A program made the translations under genes and the position numbers. Below, piece after piece: positions 1-8,400 of a stretch of 23,250 bases of DNA. Where the stretch lies: positions 1 to 23,250 of the forward strand of contig RXOD01004380.1 of NCBI GenBank assembly GCA_005223375.1. The letters are read 5' to 3'. The stretch's first letter is position 1; each line of letters begins with the position of its first letter. The notes under the pieces were generated by a model. The model was not told the origin of the DNA. It saw only the letters and a list, made by a program, of their open reading frames with translations, and did not search any database. The stretch comes from Amoebophrya sp. AT5.2. Lineage: Eukaryota > Sar > Dinophyceae > Syndiniales > Amoebophryaceae.

Positions 1-639
1 GTTGGCGCATTGCAACCAAAACCAGCGCGCGGCGTCGTCACCATTAAGCCGAGCCTTGTACGCCGTGCGATTTGGTATTATTTTGATATTTGCAACTATA
101 TTCGAACTATATTCCAGAGCTTGCAGATATCCAGTTGGGTCTATGTAACCGGCGACGCCGTCGGGGGCCTGGTGAATATCCACTACTTCCCCGTCGAAGG
201 GATTTCGTGTGCCCGGTGACATCTCGTTCTGCATCTTGAGCAACGCATTGCTCCCCGCGCCCCCGGCCCTGGGCCTGGCCCTGCTCCGCCCGTTGTTGTA
301 GTCCGGCGGCGGTTCGATGTATTCCTCCTTCAAAAGTTGCTTCTTCAGGGGCTCGAGCATCACGTGTGGCGGCACCGGGTGGTACAGGTTGCACTCCTCT
401 CCCTTGCCGCAGTCCAGCGGGGGCGCCGTCGTTTCGCTGCCATCGTCCGAGTTGTAGCACCAGTCGAAGTTGCCGTTCATCAGCCGGAGGTAGTCCTCGC
501 AAACCTCCACGTGCACCTCGGCCAGCGTGTTGTGGTTCTGCGGGTGCGCGTAGTCGCACTCCTCCTGTTCCTTGGTGCACTCGTTGTTGAGAAAACCGGA
601 ACACACGGAAACGGTCTTCTTCTTCGTGTTCGGGTCCAT
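1..639 (-). CDS. CCCH-type zinc-finger protein, N-terminal part, runs off left edge
   Basis: The reading frame starting with ATG at 639 is open for 213 codons to the window edge. Residues 13-32 form a clear CCCH finger (C13-x7-C21-x6-C28-x3-H32, ending CDYAHP). A second, looser Cys/His cluster follows: C47, C61, then C77-x5-C83-x3-H87 ending CNLYHP. After that comes a Pro/Gly/Arg-rich stretch. CCCH fingers of this spacing usually bind single-stranded RNA, so a role in mRNA stability, splicing or translation is likely but inferred. An in-frame TGA lies about 50 bases upstream of the ATG, so either this is the true start or an intron acceptor lies just upstream. GC content drops sharply at about 66-120, where an 11-base unit is repeated, so a short intron there is possible although the frame stays open. 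The other two minus-strand frames over this stretch give Arg-rich nonsense without the Cys/His pattern. Confidence 0.75.
   Translation of the reverse strand, partial: MDPNTKKKTVSVCSGFLNNECTKEQEECDYAHPQNHNTLAEVHVEVCEDYLRLMNGNFDWCYNSDDGSETTAPPLDCGKGEECNLYHPVPPHVMLEPLKKQLLKEEYIEPPPDYNNGRSRARPRAGGAGSNALLKMQNEMSPGTRNPFDGEVVDIHQAPDGVAGYIDPTGYLQALEYSSNIVANIKIIPNRTAYKARLNGDDAARWFWLQCAN
94..114. repeat. Short tandem repeat in an AT-rich dip inside the CCCH gene
   Basis: The ten bases aactatattc occur at 94-103 and again at 105-114, separated by one g. They lie in the only AT-rich stretch (about 66-120) of an otherwise GC-rich coding region. Direct repeats flank the introns found in the exchanger gene, so this could mark one edge of a small intron. 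The reading frame remains open through it, so it may equally be coding. Confidence 0.4.
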
Positions 640-2632
640 GTTCCACTGCGCCGGAGGATGGAAAAACCTGTCATGGACGAGGATCGATCAGCGTCATAGG
701 TCGTGATGGAACCAACATCAACATGTGCTGAGGGATCGAAGATACTTACATTTACAACGAACAGCACTCACTTTGCGCTTCTTGCAGCAGGGCCGCGGAG
801 CAGCGTAGCTTTATGTTGATCAACGAGAACGACCTCAACAAGTAATACTAGTAAATTACCCTGGGGAGTGCTACTTTCTCAAAAAATCAACCAGCGACAT
901 CATGATCATGCAGACTTGCACTTGTTTCATTGTAAAAAAACAAAAGCTGATCAATTGCTGTAAAACTTACTTGCATTCGGGACGATTGCATTTCCCCTTC
1001 AGAAAATCGAGACAGAGTGAAACTTCGCCGCGATGTTTCTTTGTGTTCAGCGGATTGACTACGTGGGCATAGCGGCAGTCGCGCATGCTGCAATCGCCGC
1101 GATCAAATTTTCGGCACAGCTGCAGCATCAATGGCATTTTCGGCTACAGCGGCTATCTGGCAAACGCGGCTTATTCGAGGCGCGACGTTGCAGCTGGCTT
1201 CGGCTTCGCTTGCCGCAAGCAACTACTTATCTACCGGGCGGACTTCGAAAAAGCTTGCTCGCTTTGGTCTGCCGGGCTCTGCGTGGTCCGTCGTCGCCGT
1301 CGGGGCGGTCTCTGCAACAAGAAGGAAGTACAACTCAAGGAATCCTACTGCTGACTGCAATTGCTGGCTGCCGCAAAGAAACGCACAACCGCTTCTGCTG
1401 GATGGAACGCGAATGCGAAAAGCAAAAGGCTTGGGCGTGCTGCACGGCTAGTGAATGACATGAAACCAATTTTTGGCAATGGGCCAGCCCCAGCTCGCTG
1501 ATCCTGCTAATAAATGAAAAATGAACAGGCGCGAATCTTTATCTTCTTCTTTTGCGCATTCGTTCTTGCAGCGTTAAGTAGTTTCTTGCTTCGCTTCTGG
1601 CGCTCGCCTGGTCCAGGGGCGCTCGCGCTCGCGCTTCCAGAAGATTGCAGCTTCGCTTCTACAGCTAATATATAGTTTTTTTTCACTTCGGGAGGCCTGC
1701 TGGAGGAAAACTCAGATTCGAGAGATGTAGGAGCTTTTTTAGCTTGTTAGGTTAGCCTTCGTGCGCTCGCGCCTCCGGCTTAGCGGCGCGTTTGCCTTGG
1801 ATGCGATACCTTCTTGGGGTAAGCTTTTTGAGCAAGCAGGGCCTGGGCGCGGTTGCGAGCGCATGCAAATTGTCAGTTGCTTGCGATTTTCAGCTTGTTG
1901 TTGAGATCACTTTTTATTTCACTGACCTTGCCTATGCCTGCTCGCACAGCCAGATACACTTCGGATGCAAAGAGAGTGCCAACGGAGTCAACATCCTCGT
2001 CCTTCCTTCGTATCAAAGATTCTCCAGATTTTCTTTGCATTGATTTGATGCCGACCGACACGAAATAGTTTCGAACTGCGGATGGAGATGGAGAAGTTGA
2101 ACTTATCTCAGTCTGTCAAGTTATCTCATCCACGGAAAGAGAAACAGAAAGTCGCTTTCGATACTTTATGCAAATCAGTTGTGGCCCAGGCACATGCGCC
2201 GCTTCTTTGGAGTAAAAACTGACGGATCGATGATTGAAGAAAAATTGAGCGAATACTACGGTGGTTGGTGCTACTTATGTTCTCCAGACGCGGGAGAGGG
2301 AGTGGCACAGAACAACGTGGATGACCGACAAAAAGCGACAAAACCAGCGGGATACGGACCCGTGGTTGAGATTGTGGCACTCCGTTGTTTAGTGCTGGCA
2401 AGCAGAAGCACAACCACAACGACAACCACAAGCTTTTAGCAATCTTTCTGCTAGCTACAGCTACGTAGCAAGTCGAGTCCTCAACATTCTCATATAGCAT
2501 CGAGAAGTCTTCGTCCTGCGGGAAAAAACGGTGCACAAAACCATAAACAACAATGAATGTAGTTGCTCAGGATCGTTTGACGCAGCTGATGCTGATGTTT
2601 CTTGCGATATAGAACTTTGTGTTTGAGTTCTG
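640..2632. other. Long intergenic region with no convincing gene
   Basis: About 2 kb separates the CCCH gene from the 3' end of the SWEET gene. It should hold the promoter and 5' leader of the CCCH gene and the 3' leader of the SWEET gene. All three plus-strand frames are open for 89-141 codons around 1033-1458. The best-looking (1131-1451, 106 codons) has a short hydrophobic stretch but no recognisable motif, and it lies on the strand opposite to every real gene. Between 1590 and 1800 there are repeated GCGCTCGC and GCTTCGCTTCT motifs and a small hairpin. The 136-codon minus-strand frame at 2126-2536 shows no domain and looks like untranslated sequence. No tRNA or rRNA signature was seen. 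Confidence 0.6.
1594..1643. repeat. Imperfect hairpin with GCGCTCGC repeats
   Basis: CTTCTGG at 1594-1600 is the reverse complement of CCAGAAG at 1637-1643. Between them lies an inner palindrome CCTGGTCCAGG and several copies of GCTCGC. This is a compact GC-rich foldback in intergenic DNA. Its function is unknown. Confidence 0.5.
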
Positions 2633-4453
2633 TCACGTTCGTTGCATCCACGATCCGGCCTCTCCCCGTGTTCCATGGCCATTTGAGGTCGACGAGCCCG
2701 CATTCCGGAACGAGCTTGGGCTTGCGGACGTGACAGTCGAGAGCACGCTTGCTCCCCCATCCTCGTACGGCGACGCCGTACTTGACGTGCTCAGGTTTAG
2801 TTCGTCGTCCAGAGCTTTGCCCCTCGTTCTTGTCTCTACGCGTCCCTGCTGGCAATCCAAATCTCCATCGCCCATCTGCCTCCCAGGCACGGTTTCATCA
2901 TCTCCTTCTTCCGTCCCCTGACTGACCCTGCCATACCGCACGTGCGCGAAGACGTCTTCGGAGTAGAGCGAGGAGTTCTTCCACAAATAGTACCGCACCA
3001 CCAGCGCCATGCCGTTCGCGACGCAGCCGGCGAGATTTTGGACCGTGACCTGGGTCTTGTGGAGGAAGACCGCGCCCTGGATCGTCCACACCAAGGAACA
3101 GGTCAACGAGCATGCGTTCATCGCGGTCGAGCCCATCAGCGCCGGGTTTCGCGTTTCGTACGCCTGCTTCATCACGAAGAGCGGAGACGTGAGCAGCAGC
3201 AACCCGATCAGGCAGGCCAAGTAGCCGATGCAGTCGATGAAGATGAAAAAATCGACGCCGCCGCCAGCTTCAGGTGAGGCGGACGTGGTAGAAAGTGTGT
3301 TGTAGCACCCTGCAAGCAGCACTGCGACGCAGGAAAGCGCTCCCACAACCTTCATCTGGCGCCAGTACTGGGGAAGATAGGAGCTTTCAGGACCACCAGC
3401 TCCCTCCAAAGTAGACGCGGCTCCTACAACATCTCCAAGATCGTCGCCACTGTGGTGCCCGCCGACAAACCGGGGGTAGACGCCCAGGTACAGCAGCCCC
3501 AACACCAGGCCGATCACGTTTGGGACGATGAGCACCAGCCGATCCTCCGCCGGCAGGTAGAACGCGAACAGCAGCCACAAAAAGCATTGCAGCGTCTGAC
3601 TCGAAAACGGCAGCGGGGGGATGGACACTTTCGCTTTGGTGACGTAAGCGGGATAGAAGACGGAAACCGGCGCCAGGAACATGAAGAAGGGCAGAAACAT
3701 GCAGCTGAAATCGATGAACGCCTTGAACATGGTGGATGAGGATGTGGTCGACGATGTGCTGGCTTCTACCTGCTCCACAGATCCAGATACTGCCTTTCTT
3801 GTCGAAGATGTCGAGGCGGAGGCGGCACTTCTCTCTACCGCGAGCTGCTGCGCCGCCCGTCCCGGGGCGGTGTGGTCTGCGACGAGCGGCGCAGCGTCAT
3901 CTTTTTCGGCGTCTTTCGAGAGTTCTTCTTCGTCGCGAGAAGGTAGTCTTCGGCGCGCCGCAGAACTAGACTCGTCCCGTGCCGTCTTCACAAAATGACG
4001 TAACGGGCCAACGCTGGTGCTCTTCAGCGCATTCGTGCTCTTCAGCGCATTCGTTCGTGCTGCGAGGCGAAACTTTTTCAACGAACGGTCCGTCAGGTCC
4101 GGCAGGGATTCCCGACTCGTGAGCAGGAGATCTATCGCCGGTGCGTTCTTGATGTAGTGACGAGAAGCAGAAGTAGGCGGGGGAGCCGGCGACGGCGCCT
4201 TCCAGCTGTTACTCCTGCTCGAAAATGTCCAGAGACTGAGCTCACGCGCGTCCTCGACCAGCTGCTGCGGGTCTAACAAGTGCGCGTTCGGGAGCCATTG
4301 CCGACTCGGAGCGAGACCACTGCGGCGACCCCGAGCTGACTCTTGCCGCGAAGCCCGGGCTGCCGATGCGAACCCGGAAACGACTCCACCCGCGGCGGCC
4401 CCCAGAAGGACCGCGAAGCAGGTAGTCCTCAAGCGAAGCGCCACAGCCATCAC
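2633..4453 (-). CDS. SWEET (MtN3/saliva) family sugar transporter with long N-terminal leader
   Basis: 606 residues, one exon, ATG at 4453 and TGA at 2633-2635. SWEETs are seven-helix uniporters that move mono- or disaccharides down their gradient, built from two three-helix MtN3 repeats joined by a linker helix. That plan is visible here. Repeat 1 has helices near 246-264, 285-300 and 305-327 with the family's PN pair at P311-N312 (VPNVIGLVLGLL). The linker helix is near 368-384. Repeat 2 has helices near 402-424, 443-463 and 469-490 with N480 at the matching position, although the preceding Pro is Ala. These two Asn residues line the sugar site in known SWEETs. The first 240 residues are unusual: a hydrophobic signal-like segment (residues 4-26), then SGFASAARAS and a long basic, Ser/Ala-rich stretch resembling a bipartite organelle leader. 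The C-terminal 110 residues are disordered. The next gene upstream is the exchanger, same strand. Family assignment is fairly sure; substrate and location are unknown. Confidence 0.85.
   Translation of the reverse strand: MMAVALRLRTTCFAVLLGAAAGGVVSGFASAARASRQESARGRRSGLAPSRQWLPNAHLLDPQQLVEDARELSLWTFSSRSNSWKAPSPAPPPTSASRHYIKNAPAIDLLLTSRESLPDLTDRSLKKFRLAARTNALKSTNALKSTSVGPLRHFVKTARDESSSAARRRLPSRDEEELSKDAEKDDAAPLVADHTAPGRAAQQLAVERSAASASTSSTRKAVSGSVEQVEASTSSTTSSSTMFKAFIDFSCMFLPFFMFLAPVSVFYPAYVTKAKVSIPPLPFSSQTLQCFLWLLFAFYLPAEDRLVLIVPNVIGLVLGLLYLGVYPRFVGGHHSGDDLGDVVGAASTLEGAGGPESSYLPQYWRQMKVVGALSCVAVLLAGCYNTLSTTSASPEAGGGVDFFIFIDCIGYLACLIGLLLLTSPLFVMKQAYETRNPALMGSTAMNACSLTCSLVWTIQGAVFLHKTQVTVQNLAGCVANGMALVVRYYLWKNSSLYSEDVFAHVRYGRVSQGTEEGDDETVPGRQMGDGDLDCQQGRVETRTRGKALDDELNLSTSSTASPYEDGGASVLSTVTSASPSSFRNAGSSTSNGHGTRGEAGSWMQRT
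4017..4052. repeat. Perfect 18-bp tandem duplication inside the SWEET leader
   Basis: The unit gtgctcttcagcgcattc occurs twice in a row, at 4017-4034 and 4035-4052. It encodes a six-residue duplication (NALKST repeated) in the low-complexity leader at about residues 135-146, so it keeps frame and is probably recent slippage. Confidence 0.9.
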
Positions 4454-5371
4454 ATTTTCGTTGTCCTCGACGGCAGTCGGCGGCCTCTTTCTGCTCCTGG
4501 TTCTTGTTGTGGTCTAGTACAGTAGGGTGCAGTTGCAGAGCTGCAGCTGCTGCTCTTCAGCACTACTAAAACTTGTTTTAAATGAAAATGATCTTCGGGA
4601 AAGATAAGGTGGCGCTTCGCGCTCCGACCAACATGCGTTACGCTCCATTCGAGCTCTCTCTCTCTCGTTTTTTCTCTGAGGAACTTCTCGCTCCTCGCGC
4701 ATCGGATGCGCCACGCTCGCAGTTGCAAATGTCATGAATTGCAAGAAGAGCACACCAGCACTAGCTTCATCGGACCCCATGCCGCGGCGGCGACGTGCTT
4801 CTTGTATCATGTCTGGGCGACCCACTGTCTGGGTCTGTGGCGTACCAGCTACACCGTCCACCTCTAGGGAAGTAGTTTTTTGTTGACTCAGAAGTTGCTG
4901 CTGCATTAATTTCTGGTAGCTCCAGTCCGGGTCCGCTGTTGCTGCAGCAAATCGTCTAAAAAGTCAAATTACCACTACTCAGACAGTGGTCACTGGAAGT
5001 ATTCATTGAATGCGCGTCGGGCCTTGCAGAAAGAAAACGGCCGCTGGCATGGAAGATTTCAGTAGACCACGAGGAGAAAAGCAAGTGCAATCTATCTGTG
5101 TACTAATAAGCTTGTGCAGATGAAAAAGAACTACTTAAATACAAGTCTCCGTCAGATGAATCTATGGCGATGGCCATGACGACCCCTTTGCGTCGCCCTA
5201 AGTAGCCCTTGCCCCGCCGAGTGTTCGGCTGGAGTACGTGCGTAGAGCTGTGATAGCGGCGGCCAAATCACTTTCAGAAAGACTCTCTTCAGTAGAACAT
5301 CAGCGGCAACATCAACAGCATAATTTTGCATCGAGGATCCCCGTAAGCTAAGCAAATTTGTTCCAATTCCA
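4454..5371. other. Intergenic region between exchanger 3' end and SWEET start
   Basis: About 0.9 kb expected to hold the 3' leader of the exchanger and the promoter and 5' leader of SWEET. A 130-codon minus-strand frame is listed separately. ACCACT at 4971-4976 and AGTGGT at 4985-4990 form a six-base hairpin. No tRNA, rRNA or strong repeat is evident. Confidence 0.5.
4514..4906 (-). CDS. Possible small ORF just upstream of SWEET (hypothetical)
   Basis: An ATG at 4906 opens 130 codons ending 60 bases before the SWEET ATG. The product is Gln-rich at the start (MQQQLLSQQK), has a short hydrophobic stretch in the middle and an Arg/Glu-rich second half. I recognise no family. Its closeness to the SWEET start means it could be an upstream ORF in the SWEET leader, a small independent gene or chance. 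Its base composition is less GC-rich than the neighbouring certain genes, which argues against coding. Confidence 0.18.
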   Translation of the reverse strand: MQQQLLSQQKTTSLEVDGVAGTPQTQTVGRPDMIQEARRRRGMGSDEASAGVLFLQFMTFATASVAHPMREEREVPQRKNERERARMERNACWSEREAPPYLSRRSFSFKTSFSSAEEQQLQLCNCTLLY

Positions 5372-5495
5372 TCAATTATCAATTTTGTAAAATTCTCCTT
5401 CCAAATCCGGATGGCTGTCTCGGTTTGCTTCGACCATGGCCTGCTCAATGGACTGGGCGAACCCGGCGGCATCTCGGCACCTCGTCGGTGTCTCC
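5372..5495 (-). other. Possible +1-frame continuation of the exchanger C terminus
   Basis: Directly after the exchanger stop (AGC TTC TGA), the +1 frame is open for about 40 codons to a TGA at 5372-5374 and reads as plausible acidic, helical protein (for example GFAQSIEQAMVEANRD, DLEGEFYKID). Reading TTC and then skipping one base gives GAG GAG in this frame. This could reflect a +1 frameshift at a UUC-UGA stop, an assembly indel, a tiny intron or chance. Confidence 0.3.
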
Positions 5496-8400
5496 TCAGA
5501 AGCTGAGTTGCATTCCTGGGTTGCTGAGTGCGTTCATGATGTCCATCATCGCGCGGTCTGGTGCGTACCCCGTCAGCTTCTGGAACGAGGGCTCCAGCAC
5601 CGTTTCCAGAATTTTCTCCACGTCGCTCGCCTTCAGCACCCCCTCCTTCTGCAGGTGCTGGAGCAGGACGCGCTTGTGGATCAGCAGCAGCCGCGCGGAC
5701 AGGATGTGCTCGATCATGATGAACATCTCGGGCGACTGCTTGTGGAGCTGGTACAGTTTCTCGGCCATGGCGACCTCCAACAGCCGGTTCACGCAGTTCC
5801 GGATATGAGGAAAGTCGTCGAACACGGGCAGCTCCTCAATCAACGTCTCGTTCACGATGATGAACGCGAAAATAGCCTCGAAGTGCCGCTTGGAATGCTC
5901 CCACTTCGTCTGGAGCAGAGAAGACTCGGCTGTTCGTATCCATTGAATGCGAATGCTGCAGCTTTCTTCTCTACCTCCAAAGTTGTGTGACTGAACGCAA
6001 GTGCAACTCTTCTATCTACGGTTTAATAAAAAAAAGGATGTCCCGTACACGCGCAGCATTTTGCGAGTCTCCAGCAGCCGCTGCGTTTTTTCCCCTTTCC
6101 GTCGTCGCCCAGCGGGGCGTCGCCGTGCAGCCAGTTGCTCCACTTCCACCGCAGCCCTACGCCCTCGTGCAGAATGTGGAGCAGGCAGTCCCAGAACACC
6201 TCCAGGCACGCCTCGCACTGGACCCGGTGGCTCTGCTCGTGTAGCTCCGGAAAGCGAAACTGCAGAAAAGGATAGTTCTGCAGCTCCCCCTGCACCGCCT
6301 CCTGCGCGAACTCGAAAGACTCCATCAGAGCGCGGTAGGTGAGCTTATGGTGGGGCCAGCGGTAGTAAGTGGGCGAGAGAGTGGCAAGTGATAGATAGAT
6401 TTGTTGGGGGGGCTCTCCGGGGTCCCCCTCGGTTGTCCCAAGGAGAGCAGTAGCGACGTGGGCGGTTTTTCGCGGTCGGCAGCAGGGTTGGTACTTCTCC
6501 TGCGCCCTCCCTAAAGCTGACAACTAGCCGCCACCCTGATGGGTCGGCCAGCCCCTAACACGACGATGGGGCATCTCTCAAACCGTCCCAGATCCCTTCG
6601 CGTCGGGCCGTTCGGAGCACCTTAACGTACTCGCCACCTAGGGCAGTCCTGCACGACCCAAGTGAGGACCCAAGAACATCACCTAGCGCTAGCACTTTGA
6701 CTTTCCAGTAGTTCCCTAGCCCTACTATCTTACAGCCATCTGGTCCGACCGTAGAGCTCGCTGATGAGCTCCAACTCATACAGCTCAGAGTAGCCGGCGA
6801 AACACGCGTCCAGGATGGTCTGGTAGAGTTCCGCGGCGGTCTCGATGTCGGCCGTGATCGCCTGTCGCACGTTCAGCGTCGAGAACGCGTTCGGAACGCC
6901 GGAGCTCGTGGTGGGGACCGTTGCGGTCGGGGGTGGGGGGGAGCTAGCGGCCTCCTGCGGAAGTTGTGCTTGATGTGGTTGCAAGCGTAGTGGCGAATTG
7001 AAGTTCGCGGCACCGAGAATGCTGGTGCAGGAGCCGCGGCCGCGCGGTCGCTTGCGGCCGGAGAGCGACATGGGGAGATTTTCGCGTCCCCGGAGCGGCG
7101 CACCAATGTTGGAGTTCAAGCCAGGACGAAAGTAGGACGGGTGGTGCCCGAGCTGCGACGCCGCGGAACTGCGCGCCGGGAGATCGCCACCGCCGTGCTG
7201 GTACTTCGTTTCAGTTTCTGTGCCTGACTTGGCGCCGCGCAGCGGCGTTTGGTGCGCCGCGGCCGCCGCTGTGTTTGGCACTATTAACCCACTGTGCCGC
7301 GGTGCCGTGTACCGCCGGAAGTCACTCAGCACGACCCCCTTCGACGAGCTTACGGTTGGCGCTCGCACCGGCTTCCCCACTACAACCACACCGTCCTGAC
7401 TGTCGCGCGCGGTGCCGCCGTTTTTGCCTGCAGTAGGCGACTCGTCCGGCGAAGGTGGAGCTTCTATCAGCGATATCCGCACGGATTTCCGCTTGCCAGT
7501 CCGGGGGCCACTGCAGCTTCCCCGGTCCTGATCGTCGTCGACGCTATTGCGCCTCTGATCACGGTCCGCGTGGTGCAGAATCCCCTTCGTCGCCCTCCCT
7601 CGATTGTCCCTGCCCTGATTCGCCGAGGGGAGGGCCGGCATGTCTCCCACCGAGTTTCGATTGCCGTTCCGGCCCGCGGGTGAAACTCCGTCGCTGTTCA
7701 CACCGTCCTCGTCAGCGTCCGAGCCGCCAGCAGAAGACGCGGACAGCTTCGCCGTTTCCGCACCGGCAGAGAGCTTCTGCTTACTGTTGAAAAATGCAAT
7801 TATCGTCCGCAAGGTTCGCGGCTCGTGCGCCGGCATTTCGTCCACCGCCTGCAGAATGTCCATGTCGCTGATACCCGGGCTGAGTTTCTCCATGGATTTC
7901 ACCGCGTCGCGCAAAGCGTGAAGCTTCGACTTTTCTTTCGACAAGTCGATCTCGATGTCGAAATTTTCTTTTTCATTGGAATTCGTGCCGCTAATCCTCG
8001 CCGCACTCTCCGCCCTGATGAGTGCCTGCTCATGGTCCTCCTGCTCATCATATTTTTTCCCAGCATGATCTAACCCGTTGCCATTGAGATCGTCCAGCAC
8101 GTCCAGATAGTGCGAGTCCCCCCTCTCTAGCGCCGGGATGGATGAGTTTTCATTTTCTTCGTTGTAGCCCGTGCGCGGCGAATCATCGGAGATCTGCCGG
8201 CAAATGTCGTGGTTGGCTGCGGCCTTGTGCAAGTCGCTCATCTCGAGGGATTGGTTCAGGTTGTTCCCCGTTGTTCTCGTCGCGGGAGCATCAAGCTCCC
8301 CCGCTTGAGTCATCCTCATTGTGTCTTCATCTGCTCTCGCTCCCGTGGTGCCGTCGACTTTCAAGCGCGACCTGAGTCCTTGCAGCACCGAGGCGTTGGA

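Larger units (their letters stand above)
6344..6756 (-). other. Exchanger intron 2, non-canonical, with direct and terminal inverted repeats
   Basis: AGCTC occurs at the end of exon 2 (6758-6754) and immediately before and at the start of exon 3 (6345-6341). Excising 413 bases between them joins ELISE to LTYRALMESF in frame. No sliding position gives GT...AG. Just inside the repeats, the minus-strand start (6753-6740) and the plus-strand reading of the far end (6346-6359) match at 11 of 14 bases (TAYGGTSGGRCCAG), and a GTAAG follows a few bases further on in both. This is the layout of an introner-type or DNA-transposon-derived intron. The small ORFs inside it show no recognisable domain. Confidence 0.7.

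Noticed and set aside
107..646. 179-codon minus-strand frame overlapping the left-edge gene
   Set aside because: It is a shifted reading of the CCCH gene. The frame starting at 639 holds the Cys/His fingers, whereas this one is Arg/Gln/Gly-rich without motifs.
1033..1458. Three overlapping plus-strand frames of 89-141 codons
   Set aside because: None has a recognisable motif or a clear advantage over the others, and the strand is opposite to all real genes. Treated as a stop-poor intergenic stretch.
2126..2536. 136-codon minus-strand frame downstream of SWEET
   Set aside because: Mixed composition with no domain and lower GC than the genes around it; most likely 3' untranslated or intergenic sequence.
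640..2632. tRNA or rRNA gene in the long intergenic region
   Set aside because: No GGTTCGAxxCC-type B box or cloverleaf-compatible arms were found on either strand by eye. A covariance-model scan would be decisive.
6023..6523. Reading 6023-6523 as one separate 166-residue protein
   Set aside because: The frame opens only at a TTG, its first 60 codons lie in the repeat-flanked intron 2 and its last part in intron 3. Only the central 68 codons (6343-6140) continue the exchanger in frame on both sides.
6555..6779. 74-codon minus-strand frame crossing the exon 2/intron 2 boundary, considered as a coding relic of a transposase
   Set aside because: No catalytic motif or domain is visible; it is a chance frame inside the intron.
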